The position numbers and the translations under genes are program-made. Source: Methanobacteriota archaeon (GTDB lineage Archaea > Thermoplasmatota > Poseidoniia > Poseidoniales > Thalassarchaeaceae). From it: DNA of 7,934 nucleotides. Below are positions 1 through 7,385 of the stretch, one piece after another. The stretch lies in NCBI GenBank assembly GCA_002725475.1, contig PBPH01000081.1:1-7934 (forward strand), in the 5' to 3' direction. How positions within the stretch are numbered: the stretch's first letter is position 1; each line of letters opens with the position of its first letter. A model generated the notes under the pieces. The model searched no databases. It was not told where the DNA came from and worked only from the letters and a program-made list of their open reading frames with translations.

Positions 1-233
1 GCCTTTGCCTCACCAAAAAGACGGCGTAATTCATCCTCATTTCCAGCTTGACATACTACTTTTCTCTGTCCATATTTCATGTATCTATCTAACAAACTGG
101 GTTCTGTTCGCTCAGCCTTAGTTATGCATTCTGCTGTCGCATGACCGACTTGAGCGGCAAGTTTGCCAGCAGATAGTTTTAGATCCTTACGTGCAATGAA
201 AACCATGGTCAATTCAGAAGGCGTGCGGGACAT
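1..233 (-). CDS. pth2: Peptidyl-tRNA hydrolase Pth2, N-terminal part (truncated by window edge)
   Basis: Pth2 cleaves the ester bond of peptidyl-tRNAs released from stalled ribosomes, recycling tRNA in the cytoplasm; it is the archaeal/eukaryotic type, unrelated to bacterial Pth. The frame gives 77 complete codons and runs off the left edge; family members are about 115-120 residues, so roughly 40 are missing. The family signature is visible: MVFIARKDLKLSAGKLAAQ at residues 10-28, followed by GHA with His31, which includes the conserved Lys-Asp, Gly23-Lys24, Gln28 and His31. It is followed by the KVV...EDELRRLFGEAK segment typical of the second half of the fold. The ATG at 231-233 is chosen because a strong Shine-Dalgarno GGAGG (243-247) lies 9 bases upstream; a second ATG at 204-206 lacks one. 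The start overlaps the end of the preceding membrane-protein gene by 20 bp, suggesting co-transcription and translational coupling. Identification is strong despite truncation. Confidence 0.93.
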   Translation of the reverse strand, partial: MSRTPSELTMVFIARKDLKLSAGKLAAQVGHATAECITKAERTEPSLLDRYMKYGQRKVVCQAGNEDELRRLFGEAK

Positions 234-867
234 TGTTTGTTGCCTCCAATTTGAATGAATAATGGCGCTTCAACATATCACTAATGGGAACTCCTAACCA
301 TGCAGCAAAGGCAAGGTTCCCTATTGCATGAACTAAGTCATAGACAAATCCCTGAACAAGATAGGGCGCTAGATAGGAAATTGGTTGAGTGTGTAATACA
401 CTTAAGGAAACAAACCAATCGAAAGCGAAGCCTGATGCAAACCCTACAACTATCAATCTATTAATATTCAATTTACCATCTGAATCAATCAACCATGTAG
501 AGAGATATGCGCCCGCACAAGCCACTAATGACCAAGCTACAATTTGGTAAAGTGTCCATATTCCATGCCCCAAAATTAGATTCGAGCAGACCACAATTAC
601 TGTAGCAAGTAGTAGTCCATGACGAATACCATAATGGGCACCCGCAAGAAGAAGTAGAATAGTTACCGGGGAAATATTTGGTAGCGGCTCAAGAATTATC
701 CTACCTGTAATCCCAATTACCGCAATAAGTGCCAAGCCAACAAGGATTTGCCCCGATTCCAAACGGCGCTCAAAGCGCCACAAACCTGTAATTAGTAAAG
801 CAAAAATTGCAACATTAACAATCAAGGTACCAGTCATTCCAAGTTCGACATCATGAGCACCTAACAT
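214..867 (-). CDS. ECF-transporter S-component-like integral membrane protein
   Basis: Likely the substrate-binding (S) subunit of an energy-coupling-factor vitamin/micronutrient importer. The protein is hydrophobic throughout with about six membrane segments. Counting from an upstream in-frame TTG (895-897), motifs shared with a subgroup of bacterial S components are GR (65-66), PLPNISP (71-77), GAHYGIRHG (86-94), SNLILGHGIWTLYQ (105-118), and late in the protein VYDLVHAIGN (185-194), resembling the usual FDxxHAxGN element. No ATPase (EcfA) or transmembrane coupler (EcfT) gene is in the window, so it would need a shared module encoded elsewhere. The ATG at 865-867 is taken as the start because it is the first ATG. 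The frame opens with TTG at 897 directly after a stop codon; neither start has a convincing Shine-Dalgarno. An AT-rich stretch at about 915-930 could be a TATA element. The substrate is not determined by sequence; the upstream DUF4430 protein hints at a cobalamin-like vitamin. The S-component assignment is by motif memory, not a search. Confidence 0.78.
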   Translation of the reverse strand: MLGAHDVELGMTGTLIVNVAIFALLITGLWRFERRLESGQILVGLALIAVIGITGRIILEPLPNISPVTILLLLAGAHYGIRHGLLLATVIVVCSNLILGHGIWTLYQIVAWSLVACAGAYLSTWLIDSDGKLNINRLIVVGFASGFAFDWFVSLSVLHTQPISYLAPYLVQGFVYDLVHAIGNLAFAAWLGVPISDMLKRHYSFKLEATNNVPHAF

Positions 868-930
868 TACTATAACCAGTCCATCCAAGGGAATCAATCA
901 CTTGATGATTGCGTGTTGTATAATTGAAAA

Positions 931-2904
931 TTATAGAAATCGCCATTCAATTACACTAGCGTTTGTAACCGGTTGCAAGTCAGCCGCTAATGCACCATGC
1001 TTACCATCAACCCAATACAACCACCAACGATCACCATCGCCAGCAATGCCTAAGCCGATATCTTTGACAAACAAGCCGAGGGGTTGTTCATCCCAGGTGT
1101 AATTATACCCTGCAACATTAGTAGCTTCTATGCTAACAGTGTGTATGTTTTGATGCCCTTGTAATCCCCCAACACATGTTCTTGATTGATTTCCTAATGA
1201 CCTACTAATTTCCTCACCATTTTCATTTAGAAATAGGCTCAAACCCGGTTCCCCATCCCAAACATCATCGGGGAACTCAAAGCAGACAACCTGTGTATTA
1301 GCGTACTCAGAGGGAAATTGCCCAGAATCAACTGATTTGTCTTCCCCTTCATTACTTACTGAAGAAACCCATGCCACGTTTAGTGTGGGTAACAATAACA
1401 ACAACACCAATAATATCCCAATAGAACCTGCTCTTTTTGCATTAGATGTACCTGTAAATAATGCACCCATAGAAACCATCAATATTACAACCAAGAATAA
1501 TTCATTTACCATAGACAATCCTGTAACTGTTGAATTTGAAACATATGATGAATTATCGCCCCCTATCTCTGTCGAATTATTTTCTGGGGCGCTCGTATTT
1601 TCAAAACGAACCTCCAACCAAGATGCGTCGTTAGCTGCAGCCATTACTTCGGAAGTACCGCCTACTCCTGCTGTAATCCAACCCGGTTTCTCTGGATGCC
1701 AATCCCATTGTAGTGATGTACCTAATTTGGTTTCATTCCACCAAATCAAATGGCCTGTCCAATACCCCTCCTCTGTATTATGTGGAATTGCAAATGACAT
1801 TCCACCTGAATTGTACTCTCCAAACAAACTAGTAATTTCTCCAGATACAGGCCCAGAATCAACTAATGTTGCATTTTCACAGCCAGGCGAGTTAAACGAA
1901 CAATGTGCCAAAACTGATGACAAATCCCCCGTAACTACTACACCTGCTGGTAACAACAAAGGAATTGCAGGTGCAATCCCCAGCGAAACCATGGCATTTA
2001 ATTCAAGTGACCCATTTTCTTGATATTCAAGAGTAATAAATTCTCCACCATTTTGACCTTGAACCACAACACCCAATCCGAATGTTTCTGGTTCATCTAA
2101 AAGTGATGTGATAAATGGAGGCGTTCTGACTTTCCAGCCTGATAAACCCAACAAATCATCTAAATCCCAAGATGTGAAGCCTGCTCCATCTGCCTTCCAC
2201 GCGTGTATGCCACCTTTTTCATCACCTGTAGCAATGAACATTCCATTTTGAGATGTAAATGGTAGTGAAAAGTTGTAATCTAACAATATCATTCCCAACC
2301 CATTACGATAACCCGTGGCATTATCTGGAAAAGAATGCTCAAACATAACTGTACCATTTGGCGTCAAGCCAATCACACCAGTTTCAGTTGCCAAGTGAAT
2401 AGAATCATGATAGAATTGATCACCAATTATTGAAAGTGGCTTTCCTGTAATCCCCCAAGAAATTCTTTCAGTCTCATGCGACCATAGAAGTTCTCCTGTC
2501 TCAATATTATGGGCTGTAATATACCCACTGGTCCAACCGTTAATCAACATCTCATAATGCTCTATGTATACTGGTGGAGAAATCTCAAATCCTGAACGTG
2601 ATTGATTATGTTCATAACGCCAAATCTGTTCTCCTGAATATGTATTGAAGGCATAAATCCCAGGACCCTTACCGTCTTCCCATGGCCCGCTAGGGTTTTG
2701 GCTACTACCACCAACTTTGACAATGAGTAAATCATCAATCACTAGAGGTGAAGTGGATACATATCCAGAATCCAAATCTTTCGTCCATTGAACTGGTGGT
2801 AATTCCCACGTAACATCTTGAGGTTCAACATCATGACCTAATGCAGATGATGAAAAAATAGCAAAGAGGAGAATTGCGAACACTAACACCCTTGCAGAGC
2901 GCAT
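931..2904 (-). CDS. Secreted/membrane-anchored PQQ-like beta-propeller protein with C-terminal DUF4430 domain
   Basis: The 657-residue protein has an unusual architecture. Residues 1-23 form a signal peptide (MRSAR, then a hydrophobic core ending ALG). Residues about 25-435 carry PQQ/propeller-type blades, seen as repeats such as GIYAFNTYSGEQIWRY (82-97), GYITAHNIETGELLWSH (127-143), GVIGLTPNGTVMF (176-188) and GGIHAWKADG (231-240). A Asn/Ser/Thr-rich linker with several N-glycosylation sequons (about 436-460) leads to two membrane helices (about 466-486 and 494-515) joined by a short loop with Lys490-Arg491. The positive loop puts both the propeller and the C-terminal domain outside the cell. 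Residues about 538-657 resemble DUF4430, ending RWWLYWVDGKHGALAADL then VIEWRF; this family is related to the C-terminal domain of cobalamin carriers. Cys335/Cys342 and Cys541/Cys577 could form disulfides. The ATG at 2902-2904 has GAGGG (2911-2915) six bases upstream, overlapping the gatE stop. A role in capturing a ligand for the adjacent S component is inferred; substrate unknown. Confidence 0.85.
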   Translation of the reverse strand: MRSARVLVFAILLFAIFSSSALGHDVEPQDVTWELPPVQWTKDLDSGYVSTSPLVIDDLLIVKVGGSSQNPSGPWEDGKGPGIYAFNTYSGEQIWRYEHNQSRSGFEISPPVYIEHYEMLINGWTSGYITAHNIETGELLWSHETERISWGITGKPLSIIGDQFYHDSIHLATETGVIGLTPNGTVMFEHSFPDNATGYRNGLGMILLDYNFSLPFTSQNGMFIATGDEKGGIHAWKADGAGFTSWDLDDLLGLSGWKVRTPPFITSLLDEPETFGLGVVVQGQNGGEFITLEYQENGSLELNAMVSLGIAPAIPLLLPAGVVVTGDLSSVLAHCSFNSPGCENATLVDSGPVSGEITSLFGEYNSGGMSFAIPHNTEEGYWTGHLIWWNETKLGTSLQWDWHPEKPGWITAGVGGTSEVMAAANDASWLEVRFENTSAPENNSTEIGGDNSSYVSNSTVTGLSMVNELFLVVILMVSMGALFTGTSNAKRAGSIGILLVLLLLLPTLNVAWVSSVSNEGEDKSVDSGQFPSEYANTQVVCFEFPDDVWDGEPGLSLFLNENGEEISRSLGNQSRTCVGGLQGHQNIHTVSIEATNVAGYNYTWDEQPLGLFVKDIGLGIAGDGDRWWLYWVDGKHGALAADLQPVTNASVIEWRFL

Positions 2905-2913
2905 TTACAACCC

Positions 2914-5028
2914 TCACTGAAGTTCTGAAATGGCTTTTTTCAGCGCATCACTAACTGCTTTTCCATCTGCACCGCTTCCAAGTTCCTTCAGAACTACACC
3001 CATCAAAGGACCAAGGGCACCCATTCCTCTTTCGGCTACGAATTCTGCTCTTTCTGCTAAAACTTTCGCGACTACTTCATCGATGGCACTATCATCTGCG
3101 GGCACCACTCCAAGTTCAATTGCAAGTTTGGATAATGTGTTTCGAATTTCTGCATCACCAACCGAATTTTTCCAACCGCCACTGGTCATCATTTGTGTTG
3201 CTAATGGAACTAGGCCATCTCTAGTTACTCCGCCCCCTTCACGCATTTCAAGAGCAAAACCAAGAAGAGAAAGGGGGACATATTCTGGTCCAGGAGCATA
3301 AGTTGCCTCGGCAACTTCTTCACGAGTACGACTTAGTAACAAACTAGCCCATGCCTTGTCAGGAAGTTTTGTTAGTCCCTCAAATAATTCGGCATTTCTA
3401 CCTGCGAGGAAATTATCGTCCTCTTCTCGACTTAGTAAAGCATCCACTTGATTTTCCGAAATATCACATGATGCAAGCAAATCTCGTCTTTGCTCAAAAG
3501 TAAGTGGTAAATTTGAGGTGATTTCATCCCATTTTCCTTTTGATAATTCAAAAACTGGAATATCTGTTTCAGGATACATTCTAGCGCTACCTGGCAAAGG
3601 GCGCATTGCACTAGTGGTGCCATCTTCAGGAGCACCTTTTCTAACTACAACATTTCGAACTTCTTTGGGTATTCTATGAAACGCTTGGCGAGCACGATTC
3701 ATTACAGATTCAAGTGCTAAATTGGCCTGCCATTCTGGAGCTACGCAAATTACGTATGCATCATTATCGCTGATTGAAATCGCACCACTAACTGCATCCA
3801 TTTCCTTTTCAGTAATCCCATAAGCAGGCAACTCATCTGAATGGAATATACCCTTTACACCTGCCAATTTAGCGGCTGAGGCAAGTTCTCTGCCTAACCT
3901 AGGTAATTGGGCACCGTCATTGTCTAACTTCTTCTCACCTAATCTGCCAGCAAAATTTGGTAACTTAATGCCCAATACAGTTGAACCTTGTGAAATAGAA
4001 TCTGAAATCATTTTTGAATCACACGATGAAAATACATCCTTCAATTCAAACGTCTCAAAGGGAAGATTTTCAGCAGTAAATGCGGCTACTTTTTCCTCAA
4101 TAGTAACATCATCTAAATCACGATTTGATGGGAGTGCAGGCAATTCCGCTTCCAATCTTAATTCGTTTGCCAAACGATAGAAATGAAGTTGTCTAACCAT
4201 CTCCAATGAGATAATTCTAGGAATCCAATCTAAATCTTGACATCCCTTTATTTCAACTCTGTCTCCACAAGCAATGCTCACATTGAGATCTTGCCTAATT
4301 GTACCTAAACCACGCTTAACTTTCCTAGTATCTCTCAATAACTGTCCAAGAGCACTCGCACATTCTTTTGCATGTTCTGGATCTTTAATTTCAGGTTCAG
4401 TTGCAATTTCTATTAGTGGAACTCCTAGCCTGTCAAGAGTATAGACCACCACTTCACCAGCGATTCCATTCTGAGTATCCAACTTTCGAGCCGAGTCCTC
4501 TTCTAAAGTTAGAAGTGAAATCCCCACAGGCCCAGATGGGGTTCCAATTGAGCCACCTGTTGCTATTAGTGTGGTTCGTTGAAATCCACTAGTGTTTGAG
4601 CCATCTACCACTGTTTTCCTCATCGCTTGCATTACTGGAATTGGATTCATATCCATCATTGCAACAACCATCAGAGATACGTCAATCGCGTCAGAGTCGT
4701 GATTCATCGGGGGGGCTTCGTCGAGTTCTATGAGCCCTGCATTTGGTGATTTAATATAGACAAAAGAGCGATTTCTTCTTGCTTCAAAACGAGCCGCTAC
4801 ATCAACTTGACCGGCTTCTCCTTCAGACGCCCTTAGCCTGCGGTGGGCACGTGGCCACTCCTCTGGAATGTTCTCAATTGTGAAATCATACAGGGTACAA
4901 GGTTGCCTAGAATGCAACTTACCAGTATCTAATTGTTGATGGATTTCTAAGCCACACATAAAACCTAATGATTCAGGGTCTAAAGACCCTGCATCGGTAA
5001 TGTCACCTACGGGCTCTGGGGTTGCCAT
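2914..5028 (-). CDS. gatE: Glutamyl-tRNA(Gln) amidotransferase subunit E
   Basis: GatE is the tRNA-binding kinase/transamidase subunit of the archaeal GatDE complex. It activates the glutamyl group on mischarged Glu-tRNA(Gln) with ATP and amidates it with ammonia from the GatD asparaginase-like subunit, giving Gln-tRNA(Gln). The GatB-like core is clear: CGLEIHQQLDTGKLHS (26-41), GVPLIEIATEPEI (203-215), RQDLNVSI (246-253) and EIKGCQDLDWIPRI (260-273). An AspRS-like GAD insertion typical of GatE rather than GatB follows (about 350-450, with LPNFAGRLGEKK). Next come ARMYPETDIP (483-492) and a C-terminal helical/YqeY-type tail (about 540-705) with LMGVVLKEL and GADGKAV. Numbering is from a TTG at 5029-5031, but the next codon, ATG at 5026-5028, is preferred because GAGG (5034-5037) sits five bases upstream, giving 704 residues. 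That is longer than the roughly 620-650 usual in cultured archaea. GatD is not in the window. gatE is 69 bp downstream of mcm and 9 bp upstream of the propeller gene. Confidence 0.96.
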   Translation of the reverse strand: MATPEPVGDITDAGSLDPESLGFMCGLEIHQQLDTGKLHSRQPCTLYDFTIENIPEEWPRAHRRLRASEGEAGQVDVAARFEARRNRSFVYIKSPNAGLIELDEAPPMNHDSDAIDVSLMVVAMMDMNPIPVMQAMRKTVVDGSNTSGFQRTTLIATGGSIGTPSGPVGISLLTLEEDSARKLDTQNGIAGEVVVYTLDRLGVPLIEIATEPEIKDPEHAKECASALGQLLRDTRKVKRGLGTIRQDLNVSIACGDRVEIKGCQDLDWIPRIISLEMVRQLHFYRLANELRLEAELPALPSNRDLDDVTIEEKVAAFTAENLPFETFELKDVFSSCDSKMISDSISQGSTVLGIKLPNFAGRLGEKKLDNDGAQLPRLGRELASAAKLAGVKGIFHSDELPAYGITEKEMDAVSGAISISDNDAYVICVAPEWQANLALESVMNRARQAFHRIPKEVRNVVVRKGAPEDGTTSAMRPLPGSARMYPETDIPVFELSKGKWDEITSNLPLTFEQRRDLLASCDISENQVDALLSREEDDNFLAGRNAELFEGLTKLPDKAWASLLLSRTREEVAEATYAPGPEYVPLSLLGFALEMREGGGVTRDGLVPLATQMMTSGGWKNSVGDAEIRNTLSKLAIELGVVPADDSAIDEVVAKVLAERAEFVAERGMGALGPLMGVVLKELGSGADGKAVSDALKKAISELQ

Positions 5029-5097
5029 CAAAACCTCGGAGGGGCTTATGGCTCATAGCAGAACCGGCTAATTACCAATAATTGATTCAAAATATGA
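5029..5097 (-). other. mcm-gatE intergenic spacer
   Basis: This 69-bp gap separates the mcm stop from the gatE ATG. Its mcm-proximal half (about 5070-5097) is strongly AT-rich and could hold a weak archaeal TATA element, which would let gatE be transcribed on its own as well as by read-through. The gatE-proximal end carries the GAGG ribosome-binding site (5034-5037) that decides the gatE start. No clear terminator hairpin is visible. Confidence 0.4.
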
Positions 5098-7251
5098 TTA
5101 ATTAACGAGACGCCAACGGCCCGCCCCTGGTGTGAAAATTAGGCCTCTTTGATTCAATTGTCTGAGCGCTTCTTCAACTTCAAAATCGCTGAAATCTCGC
5201 CGAGTCATTTCATTGTAAATATCTGAATCATTAATATCGAAATCTTGCCTTCCATCAGAAAGCTGCCTTATGACTTCTAATACTGTCTGATCCGCAGATC
5301 TTTTCTTTGCAGAACGACCAGTAAGAATTGTGCCCTCATCAAATTCATCACCCATCAACTCATATCGCCAATTTCTAAACATCGCTAGAGCCTTCTTCGC
5401 ATCGTCAATTGTAGCATCTTTAGAAAGGCGCATTCTAGCATTGGCTTCTGATAATCTTACCAATCCTTCTAGAGCACGAGCAGTGATGGGGACGCTATTG
5501 TCCTCACCATCGGATTTGTTTCTAGTTTCAAGATAGAAATTCACAATTTCGTCTCTAGCTTCTTCATTTAGTATTGGATGAATATGGCGTTTTGACCAAG
5601 CAACATACTTCTGAAACATTGGAATAGTTAGTTGTTCTTCTCCGGCATATCCTTGCTTAATGCTATTCTCATCATCTATTTCACGCGGGTCTACCTCTCT
5701 GCCTTCCTCAATCAGTGTTTCACTAACTCCGCTACTTCGATTTGTAAGAATATGTTCGGCAATCTGTTTGTCTTGTTCTTGAATTACATCATCCCTAATT
5801 AACCAAATAATATCAAATCTTGACATCAATGCTGGTGGCAAATCCACCTCTTCAAACATTGGAGAGATATCCAAACCAACCTGCCCTCTTTGACTAAAAC
5901 GGCCAAGGCGGGGGTTGGCTGCTGCTAGAACAGCACATCGTGTCCTCATTGTTGCGTTAATTCCACCTTTTGAAATGTGAATTTTTTGTTGTTCCATAGC
6001 CTCATGCATTTTCGCCCGATCATCTGGCATCATCTTATCAAATTCGTCTATTGCTGCTAATCCTGAATCTGCAAGAACTAGAATTCCTGCTTCTAGAGAG
6101 AAACGGCCATCATTGAATGCATCTCTTACTGCTGCAGCAGTTAATCCTGCACCAGAAATACCACCACCAGAGGCATATTTTCCTCGTGGTGAAATTTGAG
6201 CCATGTAGGAAAGAAGCTGGCTCTTAGCAACACCTGGGTCACCCATGAGTAATATGTGAATGTCACCCCGAGCCCGCGTCCCATCAGAATTTTTCCTAGA
6301 CACGCCACTGAATAATTGCATTACAAGTGAGCGTTTTACCATCTTTAATTTACCAGCGCCAAAAATTGATGGAGCGATGCTATTGGTTAACAATTCTAAC
6401 AGATCAGGTCTTTTACTAATCTCAACTATCATTTCATGATCTTCTTCAGAAATTTCAATCTCATTGAACGGAATATTTTCTTGTTCTGCAGAAACAAGTG
6501 TATGATAAATATTGAACATTGGAGTTTTACTACCTCTTTTTTTCTCGGTACGAATAAATGGAACTAAATTTACCGTGACTCTCATTCCAGGGAGAAGAAG
6601 ATTGGCCAAATCTGCTTCAGCAAGGACTGTTGCCCTAGCCGGCTGAGCCCCGCCTGTAACATTTTCAGGCAACTCCTGAATCTCAATCCATTGATTATCA
6701 ACTAGAGAGACATTTTCTTGAATCAACTCAAAACGCGTTCCATCTTTACCTGTTGGATAACGACCACAGCCACCATCTAAGTCATCGCAAGATACCGGTT
6801 CTATCAATTCTAATTCATTTAGTTGAGGGACTTCATTTGTATGATTGCAAACTGCGCAACGGAATAGGGCGTGGTAAATTCTGGGCTTTAATTCAGATAC
6901 TTTAGTTACCACAACTTCTGATGAAATTAGCATATCAACATCCTCAGATCCTACCTCTCTAAGGGACCGCTTACAATCAAGAGGAAGTTCTGTTACACGT
7001 AGCATTGGTTCGATTTCCCAACCACCTTCTCGACAAAGATTTCTCAGTGCTTCTGAGCCGGCACGTAGAATTGGTTTGGGGTATTCAATTAGGGATTGAG
7101 CAAAATTCGGATCCCATGCTTGAATATTTGTGAATTTGGCCAACAGTACCTTTTGATTCGGCCAAGCGCTTGCTAAAACTTGAATCTCACGAGAATATTG
7201 TTCTTGCAAAAATGTTCGCCAGCGAGCATTTGAATCTTGAATGCCTACCAT
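5098..7251 (-). CDS. mcm: Replicative DNA helicase MCM (minichromosome maintenance protein)
   Basis: MCM forms the hexameric 3'-5' helicase that unwinds DNA at the archaeal replication fork, loaded with the help of Orc1/Cdc6. Counting from an ATG at 7255-7257, the N-terminal region (1-260) holds a zinc-binding site with Cys134, Cys137, Cys157 and Cys164. The AAA+ core (about 285-500) shows Walker A GDPGVAKSQ (339-347), the presensor insert YASGGGISGAGLTAAAVRD (361-379), Walker B LADSGLAAIDEFDKM (395-409), sensor 1 AAANPR (445-450) and arginine finger SRFD (479-482). The sensor-2 region ITARALEGLVRLSEANARMR spans 591-610. Residues about 650-719 form the usual winged-helix tail. The ATG at 7249-7251 is preferred over 7257 because GGGGAG (7258-7263) abuts the latter, but GGAG (7258-7261) is six bases from the former; this gives 717 residues. 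All catalytic motifs are intact. The 190 bp upstream carries candidate Orc1/Cdc6 sites, and gatE follows 69 bp downstream. Confidence 0.97.
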   Translation of the reverse strand: MVGIQDSNARWRTFLQEQYSREIQVLASAWPNQKVLLAKFTNIQAWDPNFAQSLIEYPKPILRAGSEALRNLCREGGWEIEPMLRVTELPLDCKRSLREVGSEDVDMLISSEVVVTKVSELKPRIYHALFRCAVCNHTNEVPQLNELELIEPVSCDDLDGGCGRYPTGKDGTRFELIQENVSLVDNQWIEIQELPENVTGGAQPARATVLAEADLANLLLPGMRVTVNLVPFIRTEKKRGSKTPMFNIYHTLVSAEQENIPFNEIEISEEDHEMIVEISKRPDLLELLTNSIAPSIFGAGKLKMVKRSLVMQLFSGVSRKNSDGTRARGDIHILLMGDPGVAKSQLLSYMAQISPRGKYASGGGISGAGLTAAAVRDAFNDGRFSLEAGILVLADSGLAAIDEFDKMMPDDRAKMHEAMEQQKIHISKGGINATMRTRCAVLAAANPRLGRFSQRGQVGLDISPMFEEVDLPPALMSRFDIIWLIRDDVIQEQDKQIAEHILTNRSSGVSETLIEEGREVDPREIDDENSIKQGYAGEEQLTIPMFQKYVAWSKRHIHPILNEEARDEIVNFYLETRNKSDGEDNSVPITARALEGLVRLSEANARMRLSKDATIDDAKKALAMFRNWRYELMGDEFDEGTILTGRSAKKRSADQTVLEVIRQLSDGRQDFDINDSDIYNEMTRRDFSDFEVEEALRQLNQRGLIFTPGAGRWRLVN

Positions 7252-7313
7252 GACCATCTCCCCGCGCGGGATTCTTCAGCGTTTGTTGGGGGTTTTTGAA
7301 GTAAGCGATATCA

Positions 7314-7342
7314 CCCCCCTATTTCCACTGGAAAACAGGGGG
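7314..7342 (-). promoter_or_regulatory. Origin recognition box (ORB)-like element with G-strings on both sides
   Basis: The centre is a perfect dyad TTTCCA-C-TGGAAA (7322-7334). On the minus strand it reads TTTCCAGTGGAAA, followed two bases later by a run of six G. On the plus strand the dyad is followed three bases later by five G. Orc1/Cdc6 boxes of Sulfolobus and Pyrococcus have a TCCAGTGGAAA-type dyad followed by a G-string a few bases away, and this site fits that pattern in both orientations, with the spacing slightly shorter than usual. A stem-loop or a repressor operator is an alternative reading. Confidence 0.5.
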
Positions 7343-7373
7343 CTTTACTGCATACGAATGGTTGAGAATATTT

Positions 7374-7385
7374 TTTCCACTGGAA
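7374..7385 (-). promoter_or_regulatory. Second ORB-like dyad without G-string
   Basis: This copy of the 12-mer TTTCCACTGGAA matches the core of the site 52 bp away exactly, but no G- or C-run flanks it, so it would be a mini-ORB-type half element. It lies inside the AT-rich part of the gap. On the minus strand it is followed by AAAAAATATTC, which could also serve as BRE/TATA for mcm; this second reading is weak. Confidence 0.4.

Noticed and set aside
902..1102. Short plus-strand frame across the end of the propeller gene
   Set aside because: Antisense to the DUF4430 coding end, with no ribosome-binding site or family resemblance.
1337..2023. Plus-strand open frame of 228 codons
   Set aside because: It lies wholly antisense to the propeller/DUF4430 gene, its Asn/Pro/Ser-rich translation shows no domain, and the minus-strand protein has a signal peptide, repeats and recognised domains.
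3432..3635. Second minus-strand frame inside gatE
   Set aside because: It is an alternative frame of an unambiguous gatE coding region.
7261..7270. CCCGCGCGGG palindrome as a transcription terminator
   Set aside because: The stem is only three to four pairs, there is no T-run on either strand next to it, and it overlaps the mcm ribosome-binding site.
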